NCBI RefSeq assembly: GCF_004368785.1
Contig: NZ_SODM01000003.1
Span: 124,001-188,000 of the forward strand
Direction of reading: 5' to 3'
DNA: 64,000 bases
Origin: Flavobacterium sp. 270
GTDB lineage: Bacteria > Bacteroidota > Bacteroidia > Flavobacteriales > Flavobacteriaceae
The translations under genes and the position numbers were made by a program. Positions 54,364 to 63,743 of this stretch are shown in pieces. The notes below the pieces were generated by a model. The model saw nothing but the letters and a program-made list of their open reading frames with translations. It was not told where the DNA came from and searched no databases. The stretch's first letter is position 1. The number at the start of each line of letters is the position of its first letter.

Positions 54364-57153
54364 TTATCTTTTCAAACTAAAATGCCCTTTTGCTTCTCTT
54401 CCGTCTTCGAGTTTTATGGTAAACCAATAATCATCAGCAGGCATTTGTGCTTTGTTGTAAGTTCCGTCCCAGCCTGTGCTTAAAGGAGATAATTGTTTTA
54501 GAAGTTTTCCGTAACGGTCATAAATAAAGATTACAGCATTTTTGTAAATAGGATCATTTATCCCGCTAAAATTCCAATAATCATTATAGTTGTCATTGTT
54601 TGGTGTAAAGAATTTTGGAGCATTTAGAACCGCAAAGTTTTTTACAATTCTGCCACAGCCATCAATATTTTCGATAATTAATTGATGAAAACCTCCGGGA
54701 ATATTTTGAAAGATTTCAGAATTCTGAAAACCAGTCGTGCCACCGTCCTGAAATTGAATCATATATTGATAATCTCCAGCATTATTTACATCTACAATAA
54801 CTTCATTTAAAGTATTAAGATCATTAATTTCGAGATTATTGATTACTGCTAAATGAGATAATTTTACTGGAATTTCTAATGTTGCGCTACAATTAGATTT
54901 GTTTTTAACGCTGACGGTATAGTTTCCTTCCTGATGAATGTTGATTGTTGGAGTAGTTGCTCCGGTTGACCATTGATATTCATATTGATCGGTTTGAGCA
55001 GCTGGAATTCCGGATTGTAAAGTTAAAGATGGATTAGCCTGAGATTCGCAAATAACTTGTGGTTCTGGCGGCGTTAAGACAGGAACTGGATCTACAAATA
55101 AATCAAATTTTCCTGTTCCGTAACAGCCTTCACTATTTTCTGCTCTTATAAATACAGGTTTTGAGTTGGTTGTAATCGTATTTTTAATTTCATTTAATGA
55201 TAATGAAGCATCATTTTCACTGTTATAAAAAAACAATTTAACATCGGCCGGTAAATTTAACTGTGTTTTAATTTGTTGTTTTTTCTGTTCTAAATCAAAA
55301 TCAGCCTTTCCATTTTCTATTTCACATTTATGAAGATCTTCGGGCATAATTGAGATACTTGGATTTGCCTGTAAAATCACTGTTGTAATACTAAAGCAAG
55401 ACGAATTGGGCTGTGTTACTTTTGCATAAAGCGTTTCTTTTTGAATAGTGTTTTGATAAATAATATTTAAAGATGCAGTATTATCAATATCATTTTCAGC
55501 CTCAGCTTTGGAATGATAATAGTATACTTCATAATCTTTATTGCCTAAAGAAATAGGTTCGTTAGCAGCAGAAAGATTAAAAGTGGCAAGCCCGTCTAAA
55601 GAATTATTATCCTGAGTATCACATTGAATTAATTTATAAGGCGTTGTCATTATAGTTGGCGTCTCATAAATAGTAATAACACGCTCTATTGGTTCTCTGT
55701 TTTCACCGTTTACGGTTTTAATCAAAGTCACTTTATAATCTCCAGCGCTGGCGTATGTATGATAAGCGTCTTTATTATTAGAAGTGCTTCCGTCACCAAA
55801 ATCCCAATGTACATTATCAATTGTTTCTCCAGAATTGATAAAGAAATGAGTTGATTGTCCGAAACAATTAAACTCATAATCAAATGTGTAAAGGAATAAA
55901 GAGGTTATAAAAGGCGGAAGTCCAAGTTTAGAAATACCGCTTCTTAAATCAATTTTATTTTGAATGTAATTACAGCTCACGCCATCTGATTCCGGATTGT
56001 TTATTACTGATATATGAGTACTGTTGTCATCTGTAGTAGAATAACCGGCTCTGTAGATTTTTTCGTCTATAGCAAGTTGTAATGCTCCGGCAACATAATC
56101 GTTGGTATTAATGACTTGCATTGAACTTAAAACATTACTGTTTTTTAAGTCGTATTGAATTAAAGAGCTTCCTAAAGAAACGCCATTTGCAGGGTTATAT
56201 CTGTTGAAGGTAACGTAAAGCTTTGCAGATTTTGGCGAAAACTCAACGCCATAAGGATTTGAATTGTCTAAAACTTTGAGTTCATTGCTTAATGTACCAT
56301 TCGTGGCGTTAAAATCATACAGAATTACATTTCCGGTATTTCTGATGATCTGCCCGTTTATGGTGGTAACATTGGATTCTTTCACAGCCATGTTTGCCAT
56401 AGCAATTTTTTTTCCGTTTGGAGAAGCTTTCAAATAACCAATAGCATTTGTATTATAACCTCCAAGCGGTATATTTTGAGAAAGTACTGTTGTAACCGGA
56501 GTTTTATTGATACCCGTTGTATTGATCTGAAAACTGTAAAAAGTGTTTTTGAAATGGGTTATTACCCAAAACGAAATTCCGTCACTGTGCTGTACAGCGG
56601 TAATTTTTTCAGAACATTTAAATTTTACATCTTCGCTGTTAGCAGGATCATACGTAATAAGAGGAACGTTTTTTTCTGTTGTGATATCGCCAGAATTGCC
56701 GTTTAACCGCATATCTACAACAGAATAATTTAAGCCGCTATTGGGAGGATCTTCATCATTAGCTGTATCTGGATCTACATTTTTAGGATTTGGTTCATCA
56801 ACAGTAAAAATATAATAGATATTGGCGTCTTTGGGTTTTGGAACTATAATAGCAGATTGTGTACTAGAGCGATGGCCTAATAATCCACTTCCGTTTGGCA
56901 TAACCTGATGGTTTCTGTCGTATACAATTGAACCATCAGTATAAAAAAGAAGATTTCCGTTTTTATCAGAAATACTCGTACAGCCTTCATTGGTAAATAG
57001 TTTTCCGTTGGTCAGGGGAACAGGATTTCCAGAATTGAAATCTAACCCCGCTCCATAACCAAAATACCAGATTGCCGCTTCTTTCTGGGCATAACTTGGC
57101 AGCGTAACTAATAACGTTAAAATAAGAAGTAAGAGTAATCGGATGGATTTCAT
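54364..57153 (-). CDS. PKD-domain T9SS type B surface protein
   Basis: This protein of about 929 residues has a signal peptide (MKSIRLLLLLILTLLVTLPSYAQ). The first part (about 25-420) resembles a beta-propeller with IWYFGYGAGLDFNSG and repeated SSTQSAIIVPKP, DNSNPYGVEFSPKSAKLYVTF-type strands. PKD-like domain(s) follow (DFGDGSTSNNKDAYHTYASAGDYKVTL), then Ig-like modules and the gliding-motility-associated C-terminal domain (FFTPNNDNYNDYW...GHFSLKR), the T9SS type B signal. Two upstream ATG codons in frame (57174, 57165) exist, but a TATATTTG promoter box at 57179-57172 overlaps the first. It follows the related gene 57206-59551 by 52 bases. Confidence 0.85.
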   Translation of the reverse strand: MKSIRLLLLLILTLLVTLPSYAQKEAAIWYFGYGAGLDFNSGNPVPLTNGKLFTNEGCTSISDKNGNLLFYTDGSIVYDRNHQVMPNGSGLLGHRSSTQSAIIVPKPKDANIYYIFTVDEPNPKNVDPDTANDEDPPNSGLNYSVVDMRLNGNSGDITTEKNVPLITYDPANSEDVKFKCSEKITAVQHSDGISFWVITHFKNTFYSFQINTTGINKTPVTTVLSQNIPLGGYNTNAIGYLKASPNGKKIAMANMAVKESNVTTINGQIIRNTGNVILYDFNATNGTLSNELKVLDNSNPYGVEFSPKSAKLYVTFNRYNPANGVSLGSSLIQYDLKNSNVLSSMQVINTNDYVAGALQLAIDEKIYRAGYSTTDDNSTHISVINNPESDGVSCNYIQNKIDLRSGISKLGLPPFITSLFLYTFDYEFNCFGQSTHFFINSGETIDNVHWDFGDGSTSNNKDAYHTYASAGDYKVTLIKTVNGENREPIERVITIYETPTIMTTPYKLIQCDTQDNNSLDGLATFNLSAANEPISLGNKDYEVYYYHSKAEAENDIDNTASLNIIYQNTIQKETLYAKVTQPNSSCFSITTVILQANPSISIMPEDLHKCEIENGKADFDLEQKKQQIKTQLNLPADVKLFFYNSENDASLSLNEIKNTITTNSKPVFIRAENSEGCYGTGKFDLFVDPVPVLTPPEPQVICESQANPSLTLQSGIPAAQTDQYEYQWSTGATTPTINIHQEGNYTVSVKNKSNCSATLEIPVKLSHLAVINNLEINDLNTLNEVIVDVNNAGDYQYMIQFQDGGTTGFQNSEIFQNIPGGFHQLIIENIDGCGRIVKNFAVLNAPKFFTPNNDNYNDYWNFSGINDPIYKNAVIFIYDRYGKLLKQLSPLSTGWDGTYNKAQMPADDYWFTIKLEDGREAKGHFSLKR

Positions 57154-57171
57154 ATATTTTTGCATCACAAT

Positions 57172-57179
57172 CAAATATA
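57172..57179 (-). promoter_or_regulatory. -7 promoter box TATATTTG upstream of the PKD-domain protein gene
   Basis: On the minus strand this is TATATTTG, an exact TAnnTTTG match. It lies 18 bases upstream of the chosen ATG, and would let the last gene of the operon be transcribed on its own. A TTG lies 14 bases further upstream, closer than usual. Confidence 0.4.
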
Positions 57180-57205
57180 CAAAACAAATAAATCAAAAAG
57201 TCATT

Positions 57206-59551
57206 TTATCTTTTTAGGCTAAAATGACCTTTTACCGTTTTTCCATCTACAAAAAGTAAAGTAAACCAATAATCATCAGCAGGCAATTGCTGTCCGTTAA
57301 AAATTCCGTTCCAACCAGAACCATTTTGATTCATTTGTTTTAAAAATTTACCATAACGATCAAAGATAGAAATGATATAATCAGGAAGTTGGTCTATATT
57401 TTTAACATACCATACATCATTATAACCGTCTCCGTTTGGAGTAAAAAATCTCGGATAATCCAAAACGTACAACAAAAACGAATTAGACAATCCGCAGCCG
57501 TTTTTATCTCTTGCAATTGCGCGATATATTCCCGGATTTACACCATCAAAATTAGGTTCATTCTGAAAAACAATTCCATCCAAAGAAAATTCATAATTTC
57601 CAACTCCGGTATACTGCAAAACAACAGAATTTTCAGGTCCAGCAAAATCTTTTATAACAGCATCAGTTATTACCGCAGGCTCAGACAATACAACTTTAAA
57701 ATTTTTAGTTTTCTCACAGCCATTGGCATCCGTTACTTTTACCGAATAATTTCCAGGTACAGAAACGGTAATAGTGTTAGTGGTAGATTGCGCCGTGTCA
57801 TTCCATAAATAACTGCTAAAAGTATTCGCTACAGCTAAATCAATTGCTTCGCCTTTACAAACATATTTTTCTTCGTCTTGAAAATTTGGCGGATTAAAAG
57901 TATTGACAACAAGAGTAATTGGTTTTATGTCATAACAATCTGCACCATTTGCCACTCTCGCATAAATTATTTGAGAATTGGGAGTTGTGTTTTTAAAAAT
58001 ATTTGGAAGTGCATTTGTTTCTGCAATAGCATCATTTTGAGTGAGATAATAATTAGCAGTTAAGCCAAGAGGCAGACCCAAAATAAGTTGCGGTGTAACT
58101 TGCGCGCTAAGATCAAATTGATATAAACCATCTTGAGTTTCGTCGCCGTCACAAGTTTTTACGGGAGCCTGATCTGCAATAGCTTTATTTGAAATTTGCA
58201 AAGTTACTTCTGCAATTTTATAACAGCCGTATTGGTTTTCCAATCTTGCAAAAACGATTTGATTCGCGCTTTTGTTTGTGTATTTTTCCGGTGTTGCAAT
58301 TGCATTGGTTTTTGCCTGAGCATTTGCTAATGATTCATAATATCCCTTAACTGTAATAGCAGCAACGTTATTTTTGATAAGATTATCTGCTTTACTCAAA
58401 TTAAAGGCTGAAAAACCATCTGAGTTGTCATCACATTGCACCAAAGTAGAATTTGTAGATAAAATTTCGGGTGTAAATTCAATTTTAATTTCTCCTACAG
58501 AAGTACACGATGTTGTTCCTTTTAAATCTGCTTCAACCTTAAAAGTTCCAGTTTCAGTAACGTTATAAGAAGCTTGATTTATACCTGAAATCTGTACTCC
58601 GTTTTTATACCATTTAAAATCATACTGCAACGGATCAAGTTGTGTATTTAAAGGTACAGTTTCGCCAAAACAAGGCGGATTATTATTTGCAGTAGTTCGG
58701 TCTTGTCCAAAATTTATTTTAGAAGAAAAACTTCCTGCTTCTAGAAAAACAGCAGAATTAAATTGACGAGTATTATCGTCTGCAATTACTAGTTTTAGAT
58801 GATATTTTTTATTCGGAATTACATCAGTCTGAGCATTCATTACTTTCGTCTGCCCTGCATAATTAATGGGACTGCTTCCCGTATTATAACCATTAAAGTA
58901 ATTTTCATTAATAGCATCACATCCGTTTTTTACAATTCCCTGAAAAGTAACGGGATCAATTTTTGGATGAATTTCTACAGCAGAAACAGCTGTCGTAGTG
59001 TTGGGTAAAACAGCTAAGTTTTTATAATTATCAGGAGAACCGACTTCTTTTATCAAAAAGGCAAAACCATCCGTAAATTCACATGGATAATAACTTTGAT
59101 ACTCATTTGAAGCAAAGATATAATTGAAGCTGATAAAATTTGTAGAAGCTACAAAGTCAAATTCTAACACTGTAGCTTGCGTGCTGTTGCTAATATTTAG
59201 TGCCTGATTGAGATCTTCATCGCCAAGCCAGCTTTCATTTTTTACCCCAACTGAAGTTGCTTTATTAAACGGACCTTCGACATTTTTACTGGGTGATGTA
59301 CTTAAAACAACACCATTTGCAAAAGGAAAAGCACCGCCTCCTGAAGAAAACGAAGCATAACTCTGTCTGTTCATTTCCGGAGTTCCCGATGCATTTATAT
59401 TATCGATAGTTAGACAAGAACTGTTTATTAAAACGTTTTGTACTAATTCGGCTGGTGTTTTAGTAGGATCTACGGTTATATTTTGCGCATTTACCGTGGC
59501 AAATGCGCAACTGATAAGTGTAAAGAATAGAAATGTTTTAAAATGACTCAT
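57206..59551 (-). CDS. Choice-of-anchor L, T9SS type B surface protein
   Basis: This 781-residue protein has a signal peptide (to ATVNAQ) followed by a choice-of-anchor L domain (residues 28-270: NITVDPTKTPAELVQNVLI, FDFVASTNFISFNYIFASNEYQSY, FTDGFAFLIK). Several Ig-like modules come next, and the C-terminal gliding-motility-associated domain (FFTPNGDGYNDVW...GHFSLKR) is the T9SS type B signal. Its C-terminus is closely similar to that of the neighbouring PKD protein. The ABC permease gene lies 15 bases upstream, so the four genes 61303-54364 appear to be one transcription unit. Function unknown; adhesion or surface assembly is likely. Confidence 0.86.
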   Translation of the reverse strand: MSHFKTFLFFTLISCAFATVNAQNITVDPTKTPAELVQNVLINSSCLTIDNINASGTPEMNRQSYASFSSGGGAFPFANGVVLSTSPSKNVEGPFNKATSVGVKNESWLGDEDLNQALNISNSTQATVLEFDFVASTNFISFNYIFASNEYQSYYPCEFTDGFAFLIKEVGSPDNYKNLAVLPNTTTAVSAVEIHPKIDPVTFQGIVKNGCDAINENYFNGYNTGSSPINYAGQTKVMNAQTDVIPNKKYHLKLVIADDNTRQFNSAVFLEAGSFSSKINFGQDRTTANNNPPCFGETVPLNTQLDPLQYDFKWYKNGVQISGINQASYNVTETGTFKVEADLKGTTSCTSVGEIKIEFTPEILSTNSTLVQCDDNSDGFSAFNLSKADNLIKNNVAAITVKGYYESLANAQAKTNAIATPEKYTNKSANQIVFARLENQYGCYKIAEVTLQISNKAIADQAPVKTCDGDETQDGLYQFDLSAQVTPQLILGLPLGLTANYYLTQNDAIAETNALPNIFKNTTPNSQIIYARVANGADCYDIKPITLVVNTFNPPNFQDEEKYVCKGEAIDLAVANTFSSYLWNDTAQSTTNTITVSVPGNYSVKVTDANGCEKTKNFKVVLSEPAVITDAVIKDFAGPENSVVLQYTGVGNYEFSLDGIVFQNEPNFDGVNPGIYRAIARDKNGCGLSNSFLLYVLDYPRFFTPNGDGYNDVWYVKNIDQLPDYIISIFDRYGKFLKQMNQNGSGWNGIFNGQQLPADDYWFTLLFVDGKTVKGHFSLKR

Positions 59552-59566
59552 AGTAGAGCAAATATA

Positions 59567-60391
59567 CTATAAATCTCGATTTTTTAATATTTTGTAAGAA
59601 AAACAAACAAATAAGGAAGTCCAGATTAAAGCAATTAAAATTGAATACCAATGCACGCTGTAATCTTTGGAAGCTGCAATTCCAATCTGATTTCCAATAG
59701 TCTTGATTAGAGACAATCTTGTAAAAGGCTCAACAATTAAATTAGACATTGATTCTAATGGCAGAATTTGCGAAATGTAACTTCCTACAATATTACGGGG
59801 TAAAACCTGAAACATTATTATCCACTCTAAAATGCGCCAGACAAGTATAAAACCTAAAGCAAAAGCAGAACGTTTTATTAAAATCCCAACAAATAAACAA
59901 AAAGAGAAAAAGCCAACCAGTTCAATAAAATAAGCCAATAGATATTCTAAATCACTAAAAATTATACCAAATTCATTATAAGAAGAATAACATAACCCTA
60001 ATATTAAGCTCATTATAAAAATAAAAATGGTAGAACATAATGCGAAAAAGACAACCGTTAAAAATTTAGATAAGATAAATTCGTCTTTTCTTAAACCATC
60101 TATTAAATTTTGTTTTAAAGTTCCGTAACTATATTCATTTGCCATCATCGAAACGATTACTACACCAAGAAAAAATTGAAACCAAGTGGCAAAATAAGTA
60201 TTGAAATGCCAGATAAACGGAAAATTGAAAATTCCCATTTCTGCCGGATCAACATGAATAGGACCAATATCATATTTAATTGAAACAGATAAAGCGATAA
60301 ATGAAAGTAAAATAAAATAGGTAAGTGTAAGAACACGACTGGCTTTATTCATCCAGATTTTTTGCAATTCTATAGATAATAATCTCTTCAT
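59567..60391 (-). CDS. ABC-2 type transporter permease
   Basis: This 274-residue inner-membrane protein has about six hydrophobic helices (LTLTYFILLSFIALSVSI; FLTVVFFALCSTIFIFIMSLILGLCY; YSILIALIWTSLFVCFSYKIL) and the ABC-2 element EYSYGTLKQNLIDGLRKDEFILSK near residues 86-108. It pairs with the ATPase gene 3 bases upstream and is followed 15 bases later by a T9SS protein gene. The export substrate is unknown. It resembles BcrB/bacitracin-type permeases more than GldF. Confidence 0.88.
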   Translation of the reverse strand: MKRLLSIELQKIWMNKASRVLTLTYFILLSFIALSVSIKYDIGPIHVDPAEMGIFNFPFIWHFNTYFATWFQFFLGVVIVSMMANEYSYGTLKQNLIDGLRKDEFILSKFLTVVFFALCSTIFIFIMSLILGLCYSSYNEFGIIFSDLEYLLAYFIELVGFFSFCLFVGILIKRSAFALGFILVWRILEWIIMFQVLPRNIVGSYISQILPLESMSNLIVEPFTRLSLIKTIGNQIGIAASKDYSVHWYSILIALIWTSLFVCFSYKILKNRDL

Positions 60392-60394
60392 GGT

Positions 60395-61303
60395 TTAGTT
60401 TTTTGAGGTCGTGTTTTTGGTTAATTCTAAAAATTGTGCTTCTAAACTATTTTTGCGTTTTACTAAATGACTTAGCGCAATATTTTTAGAAAACAAATAC
60501 AAATTCAATTCTGATGCTGAAATATCTGATTTTAAATAAACCAAAACCTTTCCGTCTTCTTCTTTTACACGGTCAACTGCAACATGTTCGCTTAAAACAG
60601 TTTTCAGCACTTCATTATCATTTGCCTGAACTTCAAAGAAACCTTCATTAGAAGACATTCCGTCAACAGAACCTGAATATAAAATTTCACCTTTTCTTAA
60701 AACAATTACATGCGAACACACTTTTTCGACTTCGTCTAATAAATGTGAAGCCAATAAAATAGTTGTTCCCTGCGAAGCAATTTTTTTGATAATATCTCGA
60801 ATCTGATGAATTCCCTGTGGATCTAGACCATTTGTAGGTTCGTCTAAAATTAAAATTTCAGGATCGTTTAAAAGTGCCGATGCAATTGCCAAACGCTGTT
60901 TCATCCCTAGAGAAAAAGTACTGAATTTGCTGTCCTTTCTTTCGAACAAACCCACTAAATCTAACTTTTCCTGAATTTTAGCGTAACTAATATTCTTTAT
61001 TTTGCAGACCAATTTTAGGTTTTCTTCGGCCGTCATATACGGGTAAAAGTTCGGTCTTTCTATAATAGCGCCTACTTTTTTTAAAGCTTCGTATGTCTGT
61101 ACTTTTCCATCAAACCAGCTGTAACTTCCGGAAGATTTATTTACAACATTTAAAACAATACCTAAAGTAGTTGATTTTCCACTTCCGTTAGGACCTAAAA
61201 TGCCGTACACACGACCTTTTTGTATATCAAAAGATACATTTTTTAAGGCTTGAATACGCCCGTATCTTTTATGAAGATTCTCAATTTTTAATATGGTTTC
61301 CAA
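60395..61303 (-). CDS. ABC transporter ATP-binding protein (BcrA-like)
   Basis: This 302-residue ATPase has Walker A LGPNGSGKSTTLG, signature FSLGMKQRLAIA and Walker B LILDEPTNGLDPQG. The C-terminal extension after residue 220 (EGFFEVQANDNEVLK...NSLEAQFLELT) is typical of the BcrA/ABC-2 exporters. It is the first gene of a set followed by a permease and two T9SS type B surface proteins. The combination is unusual for a bacitracin-type exporter and suggests a role in envelope or surface biogenesis. Confidence 0.92.
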   Translation of the reverse strand: METILKIENLHKRYGRIQALKNVSFDIQKGRVYGILGPNGSGKSTTLGIVLNVVNKSSGSYSWFDGKVQTYEALKKVGAIIERPNFYPYMTAEENLKLVCKIKNISYAKIQEKLDLVGLFERKDSKFSTFSLGMKQRLAIASALLNDPEILILDEPTNGLDPQGIHQIRDIIKKIASQGTTILLASHLLDEVEKVCSHVIVLRKGEILYSGSVDGMSSNEGFFEVQANDNEVLKTVLSEHVAVDRVKEEDGKVLVYLKSDISASELNLYLFSKNIALSHLVKRKNSLEAQFLELTKNTTSKN

Positions 61304-61384
61304 ATTTTTTCGGTTTTAGTTATTAGTATGACGAATCAACTCTTTTTTTGTTACTTTAAATTCTGACTTTAAATGCTATTGATG

Positions 61385-61392
61385 TAAATTTG
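61385..61392 (+). promoter_or_regulatory. -7 promoter box TAAATTTG for the kinase-like gene
   Basis: TAAATTTG is an exact TAnnTTTG match 17 bases before the ATG at 61410. No proper -33 TTG. Confidence 0.5.
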
Positions 61393-61409
61393 TACTAAAG
61401 ATATTCAAA

Positions 61410-62462
61410 ATGAGTGAGCCTTTAATGGTTTTAAAAAAACCTTCTTTTCCTTTAACGCAGCCACTTTTAAGTTATTTAGAGCGATTTGAACGTATTTCTA
61501 AAGTTTCTGTGTTCTATGATGATCTGCTAAGGTTTTCCGGATCCATAAATGTATACGATAAAAATGATACCGATACACTTTGGATCAGGGTTTATTATGG
61601 CGAATTTGAACGCAGTGAAATTGATTTAAATCTGAAAAAAATATACTCGCTCCTGCATTCTGATGGAAACAGTGAGATTATTCAATTCCTGAATGTAGAT
61701 GCAATTGACTATTGTACTTTTGGAAATTCAAAACCTTTTAGAATCAAAGTGCGTAATATTCTCAATGATAATTATGTTCATTTTTATATTAAAAAAGCAG
61801 ACGCTTCCAGAATTTACGGTTTGGAATTGGAAGATATTCTTTCGCCAGATAAAATCAACTTTTTGGTTTATAATGATACTTTGATTGAAGAACATATTAT
61901 CGGAATTCCCGGTGATGTTTTTATGGATACTTTATTGGATTCCTGCACCGAAATGGAAAAAGCGCAGATTGCAAAAGAGTTCGTAAAGTTTAATGAGCGC
62001 TGTATGATTCGGCTTTTGGGCGACATGCGGGCTTATAATTATGTCATCGTTCCGATTCATGATTTTGATCAGGTAGTCTATAAAATTCGTCCGATAGATT
62101 TTGACCAGCAATGTTACGAAGGGAATTTTAAAGTCTATCGTCCGCAGTTTTTTAAGGAAAATTTCCCGATGATTCAACTGATAAAAGAAAAGCTAGAAGA
62201 ACGTTCGATCATTCAATATAAAGATGAGGAAAGGGCAATTTTAGCCAAACGTATTCATTCGGCAGAAACCAGAATCAAAAAATTGTTGAGTATTATGTGT
62301 CACGATACGATTTCGACAGAAGAACATCTGAATCAACTAAAAATGGAATTGTACCGTTACACCAATGATATGAAATTTAAAAATGCCAGATCTATGGGAC
62401 ATATTATGTTTGCCGCTTTTGAATTTATTACCCGTAACTTTAAGAATACTAATCTAATTTGA
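61410..62462 (+). CDS. Hypothetical protein with kinase-like motifs
   Basis: This 350-residue cytoplasmic protein is not one I can name. Residues about 105-145 (PFRIKVRNILNDNYVHFYI then KKADASRIYGLELEDIL) look like an N-lobe with a possible ATP-binding Lys and a Glu. Near residue 207, GDMRAYNYVI has the D-x4-N spacing of a kinase catalytic loop, and RPIDFDQQ about 20 residues later resembles a DFG/DFD metal motif. The C-terminal 100 residues are helical. A kinase-like or phosphotransferase fold is therefore possible, but not proven. It has its own promoter box and stands apart from the ABC operon. Confidence 0.55.
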   Translation: MSEPLMVLKKPSFPLTQPLLSYLERFERISKVSVFYDDLLRFSGSINVYDKNDTDTLWIRVYYGEFERSEIDLNLKKIYSLLHSDGNSEIIQFLNVDAIDYCTFGNSKPFRIKVRNILNDNYVHFYIKKADASRIYGLELEDILSPDKINFLVYNDTLIEEHIIGIPGDVFMDTLLDSCTEMEKAQIAKEFVKFNERCMIRLLGDMRAYNYVIVPIHDFDQVVYKIRPIDFDQQCYEGNFKVYRPQFFKENFPMIQLIKEKLEERSIIQYKDEERAILAKRIHSAETRIKKLLSIMCHDTISTEEHLNQLKMELYRYTNDMKFKNARSMGHIMFAAFEFITRNFKNTNLI

Positions 62463-62466
62463 TTTT

Positions 62467-62716
62467 ACCATATAAGTTATATAAGTTCATTTAATAAAAA
62501 CTTAAATTGTCTTATATAATTTGCGTGGTTTAATAATTATATAAGTTCATTTAATAAAACTTAAATTATCTTATATAACTTACATGGTTTAATAATAAGT
62601 TATATAAGTTCATTTAATAAAAACTTAAATTGTCTTATATAACTTGGGTGGTTTAATAATTATATAAGTTCATTTAATAAAACTTAAATTATCTTATATA
62701 ACTTATATGGTTTAAT
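62467..62716. repeat. Array of four palindromic AT-rich units with higher-order period
   Basis: Four units start at 62481, 62541, 62604 and 62664 with the word ATAAGTTCATTTAATAAAA. Each forms a hairpin between TTATATAAG and CTTATATAA (the first also has the outer word ACCATATAAG). Units 1 and 3 are alike, as are 2 and 4, giving a second-level period of about 123 bases. It fills the gap between two plus-strand genes. A single related copy lies at 21653-21732. Confidence 0.88.
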
Positions 62717-62748
62717 ACTATTTTGCTTTTATTTTAATAAACTAGACT

Positions 62749-63609
62749 ATGAAAAAGTTTTTTTTACTTGGAGTTTCCATTGCTTTATTGGCTTGTCAGC
62801 AACAATCAGATACTGATTTTAAGACGCTTTATTCACTTCCTAAAAAATTAAAAGAAGTTTCTGGCATTGCCTATTTTCCAGAAAATAAATTGCTTTATAC
62901 TTTAGAAGACAGCGGAAATAAAAATGCAATTTATGCCATAAATACTGAAGGTAAATTAAATAAAACCATTACGATTACCAATGCCACAAATGTGGACTGG
63001 GAAGATATTACAAAAGATAAAAAAGGAAATATCTACATTGGCGATTTTGGAAACAATGCTAACGAACGCAGAGATTTATGTATTTATAAAGTTGCCAAGA
63101 GCGAATTGAATAAAGAAAATGCGGTTTCAGAATATAAAATTTCTTTTTCGTACCCAGAGCAAACCGAATTTCCTCCGAAGAAAAAAGAACTGTTTTATGA
63201 TGTTGAAGGTTTTTTCGAATATCAAAATTACTTTTATCTCTTCACTAAAAACAGAAGCAAAAATTTTGACGGAACTGCTTTTATCTACAAAATCCTAAAC
63301 GCACCCGGAAAACAAAAAGCGACAAAAATAGGAGAGTTTAAAACCTGCAACAATTACAATCATTGCGTTCTAACAAGCGCTACAATAAGCCCGGACGGCA
63401 AAAAAGTAGTTTTGCTAAGTCATGACAAAATTGTTTTGTTTAAAAATTTCAAAGGCGACGCATTCCACAAAGGCACACAAACCGAATTAATGCTGGGCAA
63501 CTTCACACAAAAAGAAGCCATAGTTTTCAAAGACAACAACACCTTATTAATAGCCGACGAAAAAACAAATAAAGTAGGAGGGAAAGTCTATGAGTTTAGA
63601 TTAAAGTAA
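62749..63609 (+). CDS. Beta-propeller-like lipoprotein
   Basis: This 286-residue protein has a lipobox at ALLAC (Cys16). The remainder is beta-rich with recurring propeller-type strands (VSGIAYFPENKLLYTLEDSG; NVDWEDITKDKKGNIYIGDFG; VVLLSHDKIVLF). It resembles uncharacterised Bacteroidota lipoproteins related to SdiA-regulated or esterase-like propellers. No catalytic residues can be pointed out. It follows the AT-rich hairpin array and ends at a nested inverted repeat. Confidence 0.7.
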   Translation: MKKFFLLGVSIALLACQQQSDTDFKTLYSLPKKLKEVSGIAYFPENKLLYTLEDSGNKNAIYAINTEGKLNKTITITNATNVDWEDITKDKKGNIYIGDFGNNANERRDLCIYKVAKSELNKENAVSEYKISFSYPEQTEFPPKKKELFYDVEGFFEYQNYFYLFTKNRSKNFDGTAFIYKILNAPGKQKATKIGEFKTCNNYNHCVLTSATISPDGKKVVLLSHDKIVLFKNFKGDAFHKGTQTELMLGNFTQKEAIVFKDNNTLLIADEKTNKVGGKVYEFRLK

Positions 63610-63733
63610 AGGTTCAGAGGTGCAAAGGAACAAAGGAACAAAGGTTCAAAGCGACACAAAGCTGAAAAGCACAAAGTTCAAAGGGGCAAAGATTTTCAAC
63701 TAAAATCTTTGCCCCTTTGCACCTCTGAACCTT
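63609..63733. repeat. Nested inverted repeat, probable bidirectional terminator
   Basis: Outer arms 63609-63627 and 63715-63733 (AAGGTTCAGAGGTGCAAAG and its complement) enclose an 18-base perfect hairpin at 63679-63696/63702-63719 with loop CAACT. Between them lie AAGGAACA-type short repeats. The flanking genes converge. Confidence 0.85.
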
Positions 63734-63743
63734 AGAACCTTCG

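Noticed and set aside
60395..61303. GldA gliding-motility ATPase
   Set aside because: The protein has a BcrA-type start and C-terminal extension, and the partner permease does not look like GldF or GldG.
62467..62716. Possible CRISPR array
   Set aside because: The units are near-identical along their whole length; there are no unique spacers and no cas genes.
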